From Isoetes taiwanensis (taxonomy: Eukaryota > Streptophyta > Lycopodiopsida > Isoetales > Isoetaceae), in NCBI GenBank assembly GCA_021234155.1, contig JAJEKV010000241.1, positions 310,001 to 374,000 of the forward strand: a stretch of DNA of 64,000 nucleotides. The letters run 5' to 3'. The translations under genes were made by a program, and so were the position numbers. Below the pieces are notes generated by a model that had not been told where the DNA came from, did no database searches, and saw nothing but the letters and a program-made list of their open reading frames with translations. Below, piece by piece: positions 1-16,631 of this stretch; the stretch's first letter is position 1; the number at the start of each line of letters is the position of its first letter.

Positions 1-1800
1 GCAGAGAAGTGGATTTGTAAACTAGCTTCATAACATCCTTGGTTTTTGGCTGTCCACCTTTTTTAATGAAGGTCTCCTGCACCTAAACAATGTACAAGCA
101 AGGAAGAGCACATGTCAACCACAATCAATGGCATATATGTTGCTAATAAAAAGTGAGTCACCTTTTCAAAGTTCTTCCATTCCACCTTTGCCATGTGGCT
201 GGCCTCTAAAGGACAAAGTTGGAACTTTTTAATTCCACAATCTGCACATGACATCCTAAGGCATGCATCTTTGTGCAACTCCACATTCTCATTCTTTTCA
301 CATAAGAAACTTTTCCACAAAACGCTTGTGTTTGCAAAGACATGGTTCCTTGCTTGACAAGTAGGACCAACACCACATACCTTACATTGACAGTCACATT
401 GTTCACCATGCACATTGTTGTCCCTTCTAATGCTATTCAGAGCCTGCCTTACATACTCCATTCTCATGTGATAGATGCAACAACAAGTCTCTCTTTCGTT
501 TAACCTCCTCACAAACTTTGGCTTCAAAGCTTCAAAAAGTCTCAATCCAATGCAAATCTCTGGATGTGCTTTTTTGAACCTTTCAAAGAATGTGACCTGC
601 AAGTACCACAATATTTAGCAAGATGAATATGAATATACTAGGATTACTTACTCATTTTTTCTGAATTGAATATGAATCCTAAGATTACTTACTTGTGGTT
701 CTTCCAGAAAATGAATTGCATGCATCGAGTAAGGCTTCTGTTCCTTTCTTCCATTGGGTGTTCTTCTCAACTTGATAACTTGTCTCTTGTTAGGAGACAC
801 CCGAGTGTTATTTGTCCAAAACTGAACTATGTTTTCTCTATCTTCATCACTCAACCTGTCAGATCTTTCCTTACGTTTGAACATACTCCAAGGGCCTCCA
901 GTTTCTGCTAGATTTCTCTTATCAATAGCTGCATAAACTGTTTTTCTTCTCAAGTTTAAGACCTCACAAACCTTGCTTCTGCTGCACCCTTCTTTCAAAG
1001 CCATCATGATAGTGGATGATCTTGCATTGCAAATGTCCCTGTTTCTTTTTTTTTTGTTGGTGGCCAGAGTGTCTTTAACACTCTCAACAACATGTTTCAT
1101 TCTTGATAACCTCTTTCTTTCCTAGCATCTTGAATTACGGTAGTGCTTCAAAGGCTCGTGCAATGACCTCCTCTACGTCCTTAGGAATCATGTTTTTGCA
1201 TCTTTTTTCTATGAATTGACTATGATCCGGGCTTCTAACTGTTTCACCCTCAAAGAAAGCCCTTCTTTTTTTTTTTTGCTCTGCTAAAAGAATTCAATCC
1301 TAATCTTTTCAGCTCTCCTTCTCCTTTGGTCTCTTCTCTTTGCAGCCATAATTTTTCTTGTTGTACTTGCTGGGGACATGCAACAACACGGTTTCTTGTG
1401 CTTTGGAGAACATGGGGAATTTTGTGTAGAAGCATGCCTCCCTTGCTTAATTGGCGTCTGCAGGCAGGGTGAAGTCTCATATACCTTGTTTTCCCCTTGC
1501 AACTGTGATGGACTCTCAATTTCTGGCCTTCCCCATCAATGGAATCATCATATTCAAGCTTCTAAGAGATTTCTTTGGCGGTAGTAATTCAAATCCACTC
1601 CCAAAGATTTCGCGCCAAATCCAAATCCCCCCGAAATTTAGCTTCATACTACGCAACAAGAGAATCAAAGTCCATGCCATGCAACAAAATGCACTCTCCG
1701 GAAAAGAAGGAGTGAAGAAAAAATTCGTGCAAGAACCAAGCAAAAAGACATGGTTACCCGCCCATTTTTGCCAAGAATGACTCCTCATTTGCTTTTTTGA
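1..1800 (-). pseudogene. DDE-like transposase remnant, N-terminal half (copy A)
   Basis: Read right to left. A basic N-terminal stretch is followed by a helix-turn-helix-like segment (about 693-1100, with SRSKVCEVLNLRRKTVYAAI) and a cysteine-rich domain (about 162-596, with CQCKVCGVGPTC, CLRMSCADC and a C-C-C-H pattern). Two clean introns are visible: complement 597-692 (GTAAGT...TTGCAG) and complement 83-161 (GTGACT...TTTAG). The window edge cuts the gene just before the catalytic domain that is visible in copy B. Several frame changes occur before 1100, for example near 1100-1250. The family is the same as in copy B. The function as a transposase is inferred from copy B. Confidence 0.6.
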
Positions 1801-2075
1801 AATCAAAATGGAGCTCCCTCCCTTCCCGAAAGCAGGAGATCCGGCGCCACTAATTTCGTCTAATTATGATTAAGAAAAAATTAAAGAAAATGTTAACTAC
1901 CGTCAAAACAAAGCGATGCCAAATTTTTTAAAAACACCCTAAGCACCCACAAAGCACCCCGATGTCGCGCGACATGAATTTACGTCCCCAATAGCTTTTA
2001 TACCCATATAGAGATAAAGCCAAGTAGTGGAACTCCAATGATAGATAGATAATATAAATCGAGGTGGAATGAAAA

Positions 2076-3954
<1,879 letters not shown>

Positions 3955-4080
3955 GTTTAAGATAAGATAAGATAAGATGATTTTTTACGTCCACGGGAAC
4001 CCAACGGGTTATGGGACGGCACAAGGGCAACAACCCATCTAAAACCTGGGGACTAGGCCCCATCACCAAACACAATAACC
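3955..4080 (-). mobile_element. LINE 3' end with TAAGA/TTATC tail (copy A)
   Basis: A run of gataa pentamers (3957-3978) is followed by a segment that on the minus strand ends a LINE coding frame (CRPITRWVPVDVKNHLIL). The same layout, a pentamer tail next to a GPIGRLVSVDDKNNSIL-like peptide, is seen at 28670-28760. This looks like a short, 5'-truncated LINE copy of the same family. The full length and target duplication were not resolved. Confidence 0.55.
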
Positions 4081-4850
4081 AAATATTAAAAGGCTACTTA
4101 GAATAAAATCAATCTCACATAAAATATTCAAATTCAACTACACAATACCTAGGACCTTTGCTACTCCTTTCAACACACCCATTCGACGCGTTTAAATGAC
4201 AAAGCCTATGTGCAATAGCACATCCTTTGTTATAGTCAAGTATTAAACATATAGATTATAGAAAGGTTTTCTTCTAAATAACAATGGAATTATTTGTATC
4301 TTTACTTTCACGAGGTCAAGTCATGCTTAGGTTACCCTTGCCTCTTAGTGTTTGTAAAAACATATTTGTCATCTAGTTTTTCAAAACCAGTAACACAAGA
4401 AACTTTGCAGGTTGACTAATGTATATATTTTTAACCCTCAGTTCATATTGGTTCATTCAATGTAAAACCATAGGATGGTTGTATTTTATCCTTAACACCA
4501 TGGTGTATTACTATATTGCAGGGACAAATATAGCATAGAAGCATAGTGTAGATTGGGGATATTATATAATATCTACTTTAAAGGGGCCAGTCTTTTGAGA
4601 CTGCCACAAGTGAGATAGAGTTTACGCAACAATTTCCTCGTTTGATTAATTCACGATTTGAAGGAACTATTAATGGTGCTCCCAAGGGCATTGTCATATC
4701 GTCGGGACCTTGACAAAGCAACGTGAATTATGTGACATTGAGTTTATTGTATTCTTTTAAACATACAAGGAAAGAGAGAATTGTCTCAAATGAGAATGCA
4801 GCAAAGAAACTTTATTTAAAAGTGACCTCTACCAAGAAACCTAAGAACAT
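4081..4850. other. Non-coding stretch before the LTR (copy A)
   Basis: AT-rich, with no supported gene. It is repeated at about 15336-16106 with very few differences. Confidence 0.5.
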
Positions 4851-5185
4851 TGTTGGGGTGATCACCACTCACCACATTTGTCACCACTCACCACACTTGT
4901 CACCACATTCACCACTATTGAGGTGGTATAGAAGATAGTATACCGTATATGGAGTGATGTACGCACATGCACGCGTGCAGGATATTTGCACGTATCCATG
5001 ATGATCACTGTATTATCTGAGAGAGAGAAGAACAGAGGGACGATGTATTGGGAGAGAGTATTTTTCATTGATCTAGCTATGGAGATGATGATTCTTTGTG
5101 TTGTGCATTGCCTTGTTCTGATAGATTGAGCTTGGATTGTTGGGTTTTTCATCCTTCTTGCAAGGTTAGAGTCTAGGCTCTAACA
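4851..5185 (+). mobile_element. Ty3/gypsy 5' LTR, copy A (335 bp)
   Basis: Begins TGTTGGGGTGATC and ends CTCTAACA, the usual TG...CA ends. It matches 16107-16441 over its full length and 22752-23058 except for the last 28 bp. The first 60 bp carry several TCACCAC(A/T) words, the same short repeat that recurs in the coding region at 8125-8312. The bases after the LTR do not show the primer-binding motif present in copy B, so the start of this internal region is altered. Confidence 0.9.
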
Positions 5186-5377
5186 ATTTACACATGATTG
5201 CTTTCGACATGGACCATTGATCGGCAAGAATTTCCATTGAAAAAGGAGTTGTTACCATTGGTATTGGTGATCGTCGGTAAAGAACGGCACCATTGAGAAA
5301 GGAGCAATTTCTTGGGTGAAGGGGATTTTGCCGTAATTGATTTGTGGGGTAGAATTTGACAAGGGGAGCATAGTTTT

Positions 5378-8316
5378 ATGCCCAAGAGAAGTAAGAAGAA
5401 GATACCACCAAGCTCTATCGTAACAAGAAGGGGACCGGTGAGTCAATCTTTGGGCTCAAAATTGCATCAAGATTCAATTTCGTTTTAAATTTGGGAGCGC
5501 GATCCGGGGTCTAGTTCTCAGATCCAGGAGGTTTTGATTCCATTTACCGATCTAGACGGTAATCCAATTTCGTTTTTCAAATTGAAGGGAGATTCAATTT
5601 CGGTTTTTCAATTTCAAGACACTCAAGAAGAGGCAGAGATGGCTGTATTACCACCTATGGTATGGGGTTTTCAGACAATGGGGATTCCAAAGTTTGATGA
5701 TCTGGTGGATCGGGATCCTTTGAAGCATATTGTGAAGTTTGAGAGGTATTGCCAGCAATGTAAGTTACGCACGCGATTACTTTGCTTTGGTTTCATAGTT
5801 CTTTGCAAGATTCAGTGGAAGAATGGGCACAAACTCAGCCAGATACCATGACATATCAGGAATTAAAGGAAGCTTTCATTGCTAATTATCAAGAAGTTCA
5901 TGGTAAGGATAAGACTATGGAAAGGTGGACCAATTTTACACAAAAAGAAGATGAATCAATTAGAGAGTATAATCAGAGGTATATTGCGGTTCTCAAAGCC
6001 GTGGTTCATTGGAAGATTGCAAGGAATGATGAAATGGATATCCAATGGTATGTGAAGGGGCTGAAACGAGCTATTGCTCATAAGGTGAAGGCTAAACAGC
6101 CTACAACATTGCTAGAGGCACAAAAGTATGCTCTCAAGGCTGAAGATAAGCTGGGATACATTCATGAAGTTGCTGCTCCAGAGCATAAAACAGAGGATAT
6201 TGCAGCCAAGATTTCTAAGCTTACAATTGGTGAGAAGCCAAGGGAGGTGCAGTTTATTACTTGTGAGTATTGTGGGTCTATTGGGCATTCTGATACTACA
6301 TGTAGATTGCTGAAATTCTGCTCAAGATGCCAAATAAAGGGCCATAATGATCAAGAATGTAGGGAGAAGAGATTCTTTGAGAGGGCCAATCCGGTATTTG
6401 CTGTTATGCAACAAGCACCATCTATTCCTATTCAACCAATGCAAGCAGCACCTATCATACCACAAGTTCCAATGATGCCACAAGCACCAATTGCCCAACA
6501 AGTTCCAATGGGTTCCACACCAATGGTGCAGCCAAAACAGGGATGGTATCCAAGTAAGGCTCATTTATATTGCAAGTTATGTGATAAATTCAAGCATGAT
6601 GAGACTACTTGTTGGAAAATCCATGGGAAACCAGAATGGGCAACCAACAAGTATCCACCAAAGCAGCAAGTGTTTGAATCAGTACCTCTTCCTAATAATG
6701 ATGTTCGCATTCAAGATACAAAGTACATTGATAATCCTCAAGTTAAGGCTCTTATTGAGGAACTTAAGAAGCAAGAGAAGGCAAAATCAGTAGTAAATTG
6801 TGGATTCGTTGAGGTAGACAGTGACCCATTTCAGCAAGAAGAAGAGATTGGAGAAGTAAATGCGGTTACAAGATCACAAAAGGTGGTGCAAGAACCAAGA
6901 GTAGTGCCAATTGTGGAGAAGACTAAGACCTCTTTTCCAAAGGCTTTGAAGGAACAAGCTTTGAAGGTGTCAGCACCTAAGAAGGTGCAATTCAATGTGC
7001 TACCCACAGAACAGTTTCAGTCTATAGAAGAAAATCAGCCCATAGGGATGCCTCCTATGGTGGATGAGGAAGTTCAAAATGAAGATGATGTGATCAGCCA
7101 AGTTTTGGCCACTAAAGTTACACTTACTTTGGAGCAATTGATGCATTATTCTCCAAATTTGTTGCAAGAGTTAGGGGGAAGAACAAAATCAGCAATTTCA
7201 GTCCAACAAATCATATCAAATGATACCGACAAGAGGAGAATGGAGCCACCAGCCCGGCAATCCAAGGATCCTGGGCCATTTCTTTGTGATGTGAGTATTA
7301 ATGGATATCTAATCAAAGAGGCCAACATAGATACCGGCAGTGGAGTGAATGTAATGCCTTACCACATAATGCTTCAAGTTGGGTTGAAAATGATGGAACC
7401 GACAACTATGATGCTCAAAGCATTCAATCAAATGAAGGTGCAGCCTATGGGAGTCATAAAAAATGTTTTATGCAAGGTTTACGAGGTGGAAGCAATCTTG
7501 GATTTCATGGTTTTGAAATTTCCAGAGAGTGTGCATGCTGAAACTTATACTTTGTTGCTGAGTCGTACATGGTTAGATGCCGTACAAGCTGAGACTTCAT
7601 GGAGGAAGCGCGAAATGAACATCTTTCAAGGAGAACACAAGGTTACTATAGATCATCCTCTGAAATCAGCAAAAGGTACCTTTCTTTGCAATCCTTCTTT
7701 GAGCAGCCCGCAGTTAGAAATCAGCAAAAAGAATGCTATGGTGTCTGGGCAGCAAGGTCTTAGTTGTTTTCATGTCTTGGAAGTGGGTGACAGGGAAGAT
7801 AAGATTTTGTACAAGTGGTTAAAAGGTACCCAAATTTCAGAAATATGTCATTTACAGCAGCAAGTTGCAGATAAGTATCTCCGAAGACTTGAAAGTATTG
7901 GTGAAGGTGAGTTACAAGAGACTCTTGTAAACATGCAGGAGGAGTCCATTCAAAGACCCATTGGGGAGAGTTTATTTCAGCAAGAAATTGATCACGATCA
8001 AGTAGAGATGCTGATTTTGACATCAAGCATGGATGGGGTAAACAGAAATCAGCCCACTATACAAGGACAAGCCGCTGGGTGGCATGCGCACATTCTGGAG
8101 GATGAGGTAAATCAGATCAGTCCATATTCACCACAGTCATTACAGTCACCACATGCACCAAATTCATCACAATCATCACATCCACCACATCCATTACAGT
8201 CACCACAGTTACCACAGTCACCACATTCGTCACTGTCACCACATTCACCACATTCATCCTTTGTCACCACATTCACCACATTCACCACATTCATCCGCGG
8301 TCACCACATTCAGTAA
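5378..8316 (+). pseudogene. Ty3/gypsy gag-protease, copy A
   Basis: The likely start is the ATG at 5378 (MPKRSKKK). A break near 5490 and another near 5780 interrupt the gag. From 5782 an 844-codon open frame runs through the gag core (WFHSSLQDSVEEWAQ), three CCHC knuckles (CEYCGSIGHSDTTC, CSRCQIKGHNDQEC, CKLCDKFKHDETTC), a Pro/Met/Gln-rich linker and an aspartic protease with DTGSG at about 7330. It ends in a Ser-Pro-His repeat where the frame shifts. The gag packages element RNA and the protease cleaves the polyprotein. The breaks sit partly at CAG/CTG sites and may be sequence errors. Confidence 0.85.
8125..8312 (+). repeat. TCACCACA(T/G) minisatellite in the polyprotein, copy A
   Basis: About twenty 9-base units of the type (t)caccacat/g code for Ser-Pro-His/Gln repeats linking protease to reverse transcriptase. 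The unit tcatcctttgtcacc, where copy B has tcgtcactgtcacc, shifts the frame. Confidence 0.85.
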
Positions 8317-9292
8317 AAAACATCAATATTTCTCAAGGAAATCAAGAAGAATTGGTTACCATTGGAGGCGATCTTACTCAAGAGGAGGAACGTGATTTGA
8401 TATCTTTGTTAAGAGAATTCAGGGATGTTTTGGCAAGAAATTACAAAGAATTGAAAGGCATTCCACCAGAGGTTGTGGTTCATACCATTGATTTGAAACA
8501 AGGATCAAAACCAGTACAACAAGCTCAAAGGAGAATGAGTCCAGCAATAGAGGAGCAAGTAAAGGTTGAAGTTATGAAGCTTTTGGAGGCGGGATTCATT
8601 GTACCAGTGCCAAATTCAGATTGGATCAGTTCTATTGTACCAGTGAGAAAGCCAAATAACTCAATCCGAGTATGCATTGATTACAGGGATCTCAACAAAG
8701 CTACCAAAAGAGATCATTTTCCTACACCATTCATAGACACCTTGTTGGATATTGTTGCAGGAAATCAGGCCTATTCTTTCTTGGATGGTTACTCAGGATA
8801 TAATCAGATCCAAATCTATCCACCACATCAAGCAATGACGGCGTTTCGAACACCTTTTGGCATCTATGCTTATAAGGTATTACCTTTTGGCCTTACAAAT
8901 GCTCCAGCCACATTTCAGCGAGCTATGACATATGCTTTTCATGATATTTTAGACTTTTTGAGAGTCTTTATAGATGACTTAACAGTATTTTCTAATCCAA
9001 GAAAGGATCACTTGGATCATCTCAGAAAAGTTCTTGAAAGATGCCGGCTGTATGGTATAAGTTTGAATCCTGCTAAGTGTATTTTCTTCACTAGAGGAGG
9101 AAAACTATTGGGCAATTATGTTTCAGAAAAGGGATTACAAGTGGATCATGGTAAGATTGCAGCCTTGGAGAAGGTAAAACCACCTACAAATGTATCACAA
9201 GTGAGAAGCTTATATGGCCAACTCAGTTTTAGTAGAAGGTATTTGCATAATTTTGCTAAAGTAACCCAGCCACTTGTGGATTGTATGAAGCC
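8317..9292 (+). pseudogene. Ty3/gypsy reverse transcriptase, truncated, copy A
   Basis: Open from about 8317 with MVTIGGDLTQEEERDLISLL, then the RT fingers and palm: IRVCIDYRDLNKATKRDHFP, the YSFLDGYSGYNQIQI block, VLPFGLTNAPATFQRAM and the catalytic FIDD at about 8970. The coding sequence stops matching at DCMKPG (9292), so thumb, RNase H and integrase are missing. The 354-codon frame then runs by chance into the neighbouring repeat and stops at 9416. Confidence 0.9.
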
Positions 9293-9318
9293 AGGGAGCC
9301 ACTTGTGGGGGTACCTTT

Positions 9319-9445
9319 GTCAAGGAAATATTCCCACCGAATATTCCCTGGGTAATACCCTTATGAATTCTAGAACTCAGAAATTGCAAGGGAATATTCC
9401 ATGGGTAATACCCTAACGAATTTTAGAACTCAAAAATTAGAAGGG
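9319..9445. repeat. Two tandem copies of a ~60-bp repeat at the duplication junction
   Basis: The segment with aatattcc, gggtaata and gaactcagaaattg at 9319-9386 is repeated at 9388-9445 with a few changes. It lies between the truncated gypsy copy A and the transposase C-terminal end. It may be subterminal sequence of the DNA transposon. Confidence 0.7.
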
Positions 9446-9639
9446 CAACCCGAGGCAGCCAAAAGCACCTCGAAAGCACCCCCAAGCATCCCAGATATCT
9501 TAGTACAGCAAATGATCATCTTCGTACAACAAATTTAATTTGAGATACAAGGAGGATATGGAGACAAGGTAAATTTTTGTATTACAGATCAATTCTTTAC
9601 AAGTTACATTCACTTCATTTACAAGTTACAAGTTAAGAA

Positions 9640-12600
9640 ATCATCTAAGATTTCTTGGAAGTCCTTTTAGCAGCAGATTTTTTGGAAACTTCAGACATCA
9701 CATTTGTTGCTGAGTCTGCTTTTTTGGACTTACTTTTAGCACCAGATTTCTTGGCAACTGCAGACATCACATCGCTTCTCGACCTGATTCTTGGATGTAC
9801 TTTTAGCACCAGATTTCTTGGAAACTGCAGACATCACATTTGCTTCTGAGTCTGCTGGAGGTAAGCAATTAATTATTTGCTCGTATGCTTCTTCAGACAA
9901 CTTATACATGTTTTCCTCGTCAGCAACATGCTGCAATTCAACTTTGACAGCAATAACAAGATGAGAATAGTTGCACGTGTCTGGCTTGTTTACCAGAAGT
10001 TCATATTTTTTGTCAGACCTCAACTCATAGTACTTCCCTGTAATGATGTGCTCTCTTCTGCTGAATTTTGCACCCCAGCCATCTACAAAAGCCGTTTCTA
10101 CTACATGCATGGCCTCAGTGCACTTTACTAGCCAAAAATCATACTTGTTTTTTGTACCTGGTTCGCTAACAATGGCAAAGTTGTCACCTGGCTCTATGAG
10201 GCTAGCTTTCCACTGATTATCACCCTCAAACTGCACATGCTCAATTATATCTTCTCGATCCACCTCCTTTGGTTTGAGTTCAGAATAGACAAAGGCACCT
10301 GTTCTTATCAAATTCACACAACTCTTACATAGACCCTTCCAGCATGCATCACAAAAACATGAAAGTGTTTTGTGTGCCATCATAACAGGCCTTTCTTTAC
10401 AAAAAGGTCTGATCATGTGAACTTTTTTCGTCCCTTTTAAAGTGTCACAGTCATACCTGATAGACCTGTCTACTTCTCCAAGTCTGATAAGCCAAAAGTT
10501 CCTACAAAATAATGCAAAATGAGAACACCTTTTGAATAGTAAAAATGTGGTGAGAAGAAATGTGTACCGATAGAATTATAGTCTTTCCGCTTTCCCTTTT
10601 TCACTAAAGTACCTCTCAGAGAAAAAGTACAAAGATCTTTTGCATTTCTTAGTGGTGTGGAATTTCTTTTCAGCATCTCACTTGTAAGAACTCTTTTGAT
10701 CACTGCACCTGCACCATCGTGCTCGCCTTTTCCATGAGCTGAGGCAAAGAAGTGCCAAGTTATCTTGATGCCTCTCATCCGAAAAAATACCGCCTAAATA
10801 ATAAAATGCTCTTGCTGATTTGAACGAAAGAAAACACATCCATCCCAACCAGAAAACATGGTTATCAACTTCTATATTTCCAGCTTTAAGAGCATCACTA
10901 TGCCTTTGCAAACAATCTTTGCACAAATAAGCAATCATGGTCCCTATCATCAGAGATGTAGAAATTTGTTTCCTTCACAATCTTCCTGTCACCAACAACC
11001 AGGTTTGCCTTCTCACCATCTTTTGCATGTCTATATGTTATGTGCACTAGAAGCGTGCACTGGTCATTTCTCCAATGGAGGGTTTGTATTTCTGCCAGTA
11101 TCTTAAAGGTATAGTTTTCTGCAAAATCAATGACATGTACCATTGTACCGGAGGGAATGTTTGCAAGCAGTCTTTGAACTTTTTCAGCCTGCCATCTAGC
11201 AGTGTAGTTGTGAGGAATAAACTGCTTAATAACACTCTTGGCATGCACAAAAAACTCTTGCAGAGAAGTGGATTTGTAAACTAGCTTCATAACATCCTTG
11301 GTTTTTGGCTGTCCACCTTTTTTAATGAAGGTCTCCTGCACCTAAACAATGTACAAGCAAGGAAGAGCACATGTCAACCACAATCAATGGCATATATGTT
11401 GCTAATAAAAAGTGAGTCACCTTTTCAAAGTTCTTCCATTCCACCTTTGCCATGTGGCTGGCCTCTAAAGGACAAAGTTGGAACTTTTTAATTCCACAAT
11501 CTGCACATGACATCCTAAGGCATGCATCTTTGTGCAACTCCACATTCTCATTCTTTTCACATAAGAAACTTTTCCACAAAACGCTTGTGTTTGCAAAGAC
11601 ATGGTTCCTTGCTTGACAAGTAGGACCAACACCACATACCTTACATTGACAAATCACATTGTTCACCATGCACATTGTTGTCCCTTCTAATGCTATTCGA
11701 GCCACGCCTTTACATACTCCATTCTCATGTGATAGATGCTACAACAAGTCTCTCTTTCGTTTAACCTCCTCACAAACTTTGGCTTCAAAGCTTCAAAAGT
11801 CTCAATCCAATGCAAATCTCTCGGATGTGCTTTTTGAACCTTTCAAAGAATGTGACCTGCAAGTACCACAATATTTAGCAAGATGAATATGAATATACTA
11901 GGATTACTTACTCATTTTTTCTGAATTGAATATGAATCCTAAGATTACTTACTTGTGGTTCTTCCAGAAAATGAATTGCATGCATCGAGTAAGGCTTCTG
12001 TTCCTTTCTTCCATTGGGTGTTCTTCTCAACTTGATAACTTGTCTCTTGTTAGGAGACACCCGAAAGTGTTATTTGTCCAAAACCGAACTATGTTTTCTC
12101 TATCTTCATCACTCAACCCGCCGATCTTTCCTTACGTTTGAACATACTCCAAGGGCCTCCGGTTTTACGCTAGATTTCTCTTATCAATAGCTGCATAAAC
12201 TGTTTTTTCTTCTCAAGTTTAAGACCTCACAAACCTTGCTTCTTTGCACCCTTCTTTCAAAGCCATCATGATAGTGGATGATCTTGCATTGCAAATGTCC
12301 CTCGCTTTTTTTTTTTTTGTTGGTGGCCAGAGTGTCTTTAACACTCTCAACAACATGTTTCATTGCAGTAACCTCTTTCTTTCCTAGCATCTTGAATTCT
12401 GGTAGTGCTTCAGCAGCTCGTGCAATGACCTCCTCTCTGTCCTTAGGAATCATGTTTTTGCATCTTTTTTCTATGAATTCGACTATGATCTGGGCTTCTA
12501 ACTGTTTCACCCTCAAAGAAAGCCCTTCTTTTTTTTTTTTGCTCTGCTAAAGAATTCAATCCTAATCTTTCAGCTCTCCTTCTCCTTTGGTCTCTTCTCT

Positions 12601-13060
12601 TTTGACCATAATTTTTCTTGTTGTACTTTTTGGGGACATGCAACAACACGGTTTCTTGTGCTTTGGAGAACATGGGGAATTTTTGTGTAGAAGCATGCCT
12701 CCCTTGCTTAATTGGCGTCTGCAGCAGTGGTGAAGTCTCATATACCTTGTTTTCCCCTTGCAACCTGTGATGGACTCTCAATTTCCGGCCTTCCCCATCA
12801 ATGGAATCATCATATTGACTTCTAAGAGATTTCTTGGGCGGTAGTAATTCAAATCCACTCCCAAAGATTCTCGGCTGCCAAATCCAAATCCCCGCCAGAA
12901 ATTTAGCTTCATACTCTGCAACAAGAGAATCAAAGTCCATGCCATGCAACAAAATGCACTCTCCGGAAAAGAAGGAGTCAAGAAAAAATTCGTGCAAGAA
13001 CCAAGCAAAAGACATGGTTACCCCGCCCATTTTGCCAAGAATGACCAAGAATGACCGCTT
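9640..13060 (-). pseudogene. DDE-like transposase of an intron-bearing DNA transposon (copy B)
   Basis: Read right to left. It has a basic N-terminus (start near 12943, MDFDSLVAEYEAK), a helix-turn-helix-like segment (about 11953-12516), a cysteine-rich domain (11421-11856), a core with HVIDFAENY and EIQTLHW (10953-11341), DGC followed by FKSARAFYYL (about 10810-10850), and HGKGEHDGAGAVIKR (about 10690-10735). A C-terminal cysteine-rich domain ends near 9650. The two Asp blocks and the HGKG...DG block resemble a DDE-type catalytic domain of a family I remember from invertebrate and seed-free plant genomes, perhaps Sola-like. I cannot confirm the superfamily. Introns: complement 11857-11952, 11342-11420, and probably 10502-10567. 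Frame breaks occur near 10830, 10930, 11700, 12180 and 12500, so the copy is inactive as read. Confidence 0.65.
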
Positions 13061-13332
13061 TTGAAATCAAAATGGAGCTCCCTCCCTTCCCAAGCAAAGC
13101 AGGAGATCCCGGCGCCACTAATTTCGGGTCTAATTATGATTAAGAAAAAAATTAAAGAAAATGTTAACTACCCACAAAACAGCGATGCCAAATTTTTAAA
13201 ACACCCTAAGCACCCCCGATGTCGCGACATGAATTTCTGTCCCCCAATAGCGCTTATACCCATATAGAGATAAAGCCAAGTAGTGGAACTCCAATGATAG
13301 ATAGATAATATAAATCGAGGTGGAATGAAAAT

Positions 13333-16106
<2,774 letters not shown>

Positions 16107-16441
16107 TGTTGGGGTGATCACCACTCACCACATTTGTCACCACTCACCACACTTGTCATTACATTCACCACTATTGAGGTGGTATAGAAGATAGTATACC
16201 GTATATGGAGTGATGTACGCACATGCACGCGTGCAGGATATTTGCACGTATCCATGATGATCACTGTATTATCTGAGAGAGAGAAGAACAGAGGGACGAT
16301 GTATTGGGAGAGAGTATTTTTCATTGATCTAGCTATGGAGATGATGATTCTTTGTGTTGTGCATTGCCTTGTTCTGATAGATTGAGCTTGGATTGTTGGG
16401 TTTTTCATCCTTCTTGCAAGGTTAGAGTCTAGGCTCTAACA
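16107..16441 (+). mobile_element. Ty3/gypsy 5' LTR, copy B (335 bp)
   Basis: TGTTGGGG...CTCTAACA, the same length as copy A. This is the 5' LTR of the longer element that ends with the LTR at 22752. It contains the TCACCACAT words at its left end. Confidence 0.9.
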
Positions 16442-16465
16442 ATTTGGCGACCACGGTGCTCGACA
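16442..16465 (+). promoter_or_regulatory. Putative primer-binding region of the gypsy element
   Basis: Directly after the LTR comes attTGGCGACCACGGTG. The position is right for a tRNA primer site, but I do not recognise the matching tRNA. The reverse complement of this 14-mer, with one change, lies one base before the 3' LTR (22737-22750). Copy A lacks it. Confidence 0.45.
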
Positions 16466-16631
16466 GACCATTGATCGGCAAGAATTTCCATTGAAAAAGG
16501 AGTTGTTACCATTGGTATTGGTGATCGTCGGTAAAGAACGGCACCATTGAGAAAGGAGCAATTTCTTGGGTGAAGGGGATTTTGCCGTAATTGATTTGTG
16601 GGGTAGAATTTGACAAGGGGAGCATAGTTTT

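Noticed and set aside
8125-8312. CRISPR-like regular repeat array
   Set aside because: The units are directly adjacent nine-base repeats without spacers, in a plant retrotransposon coding region.
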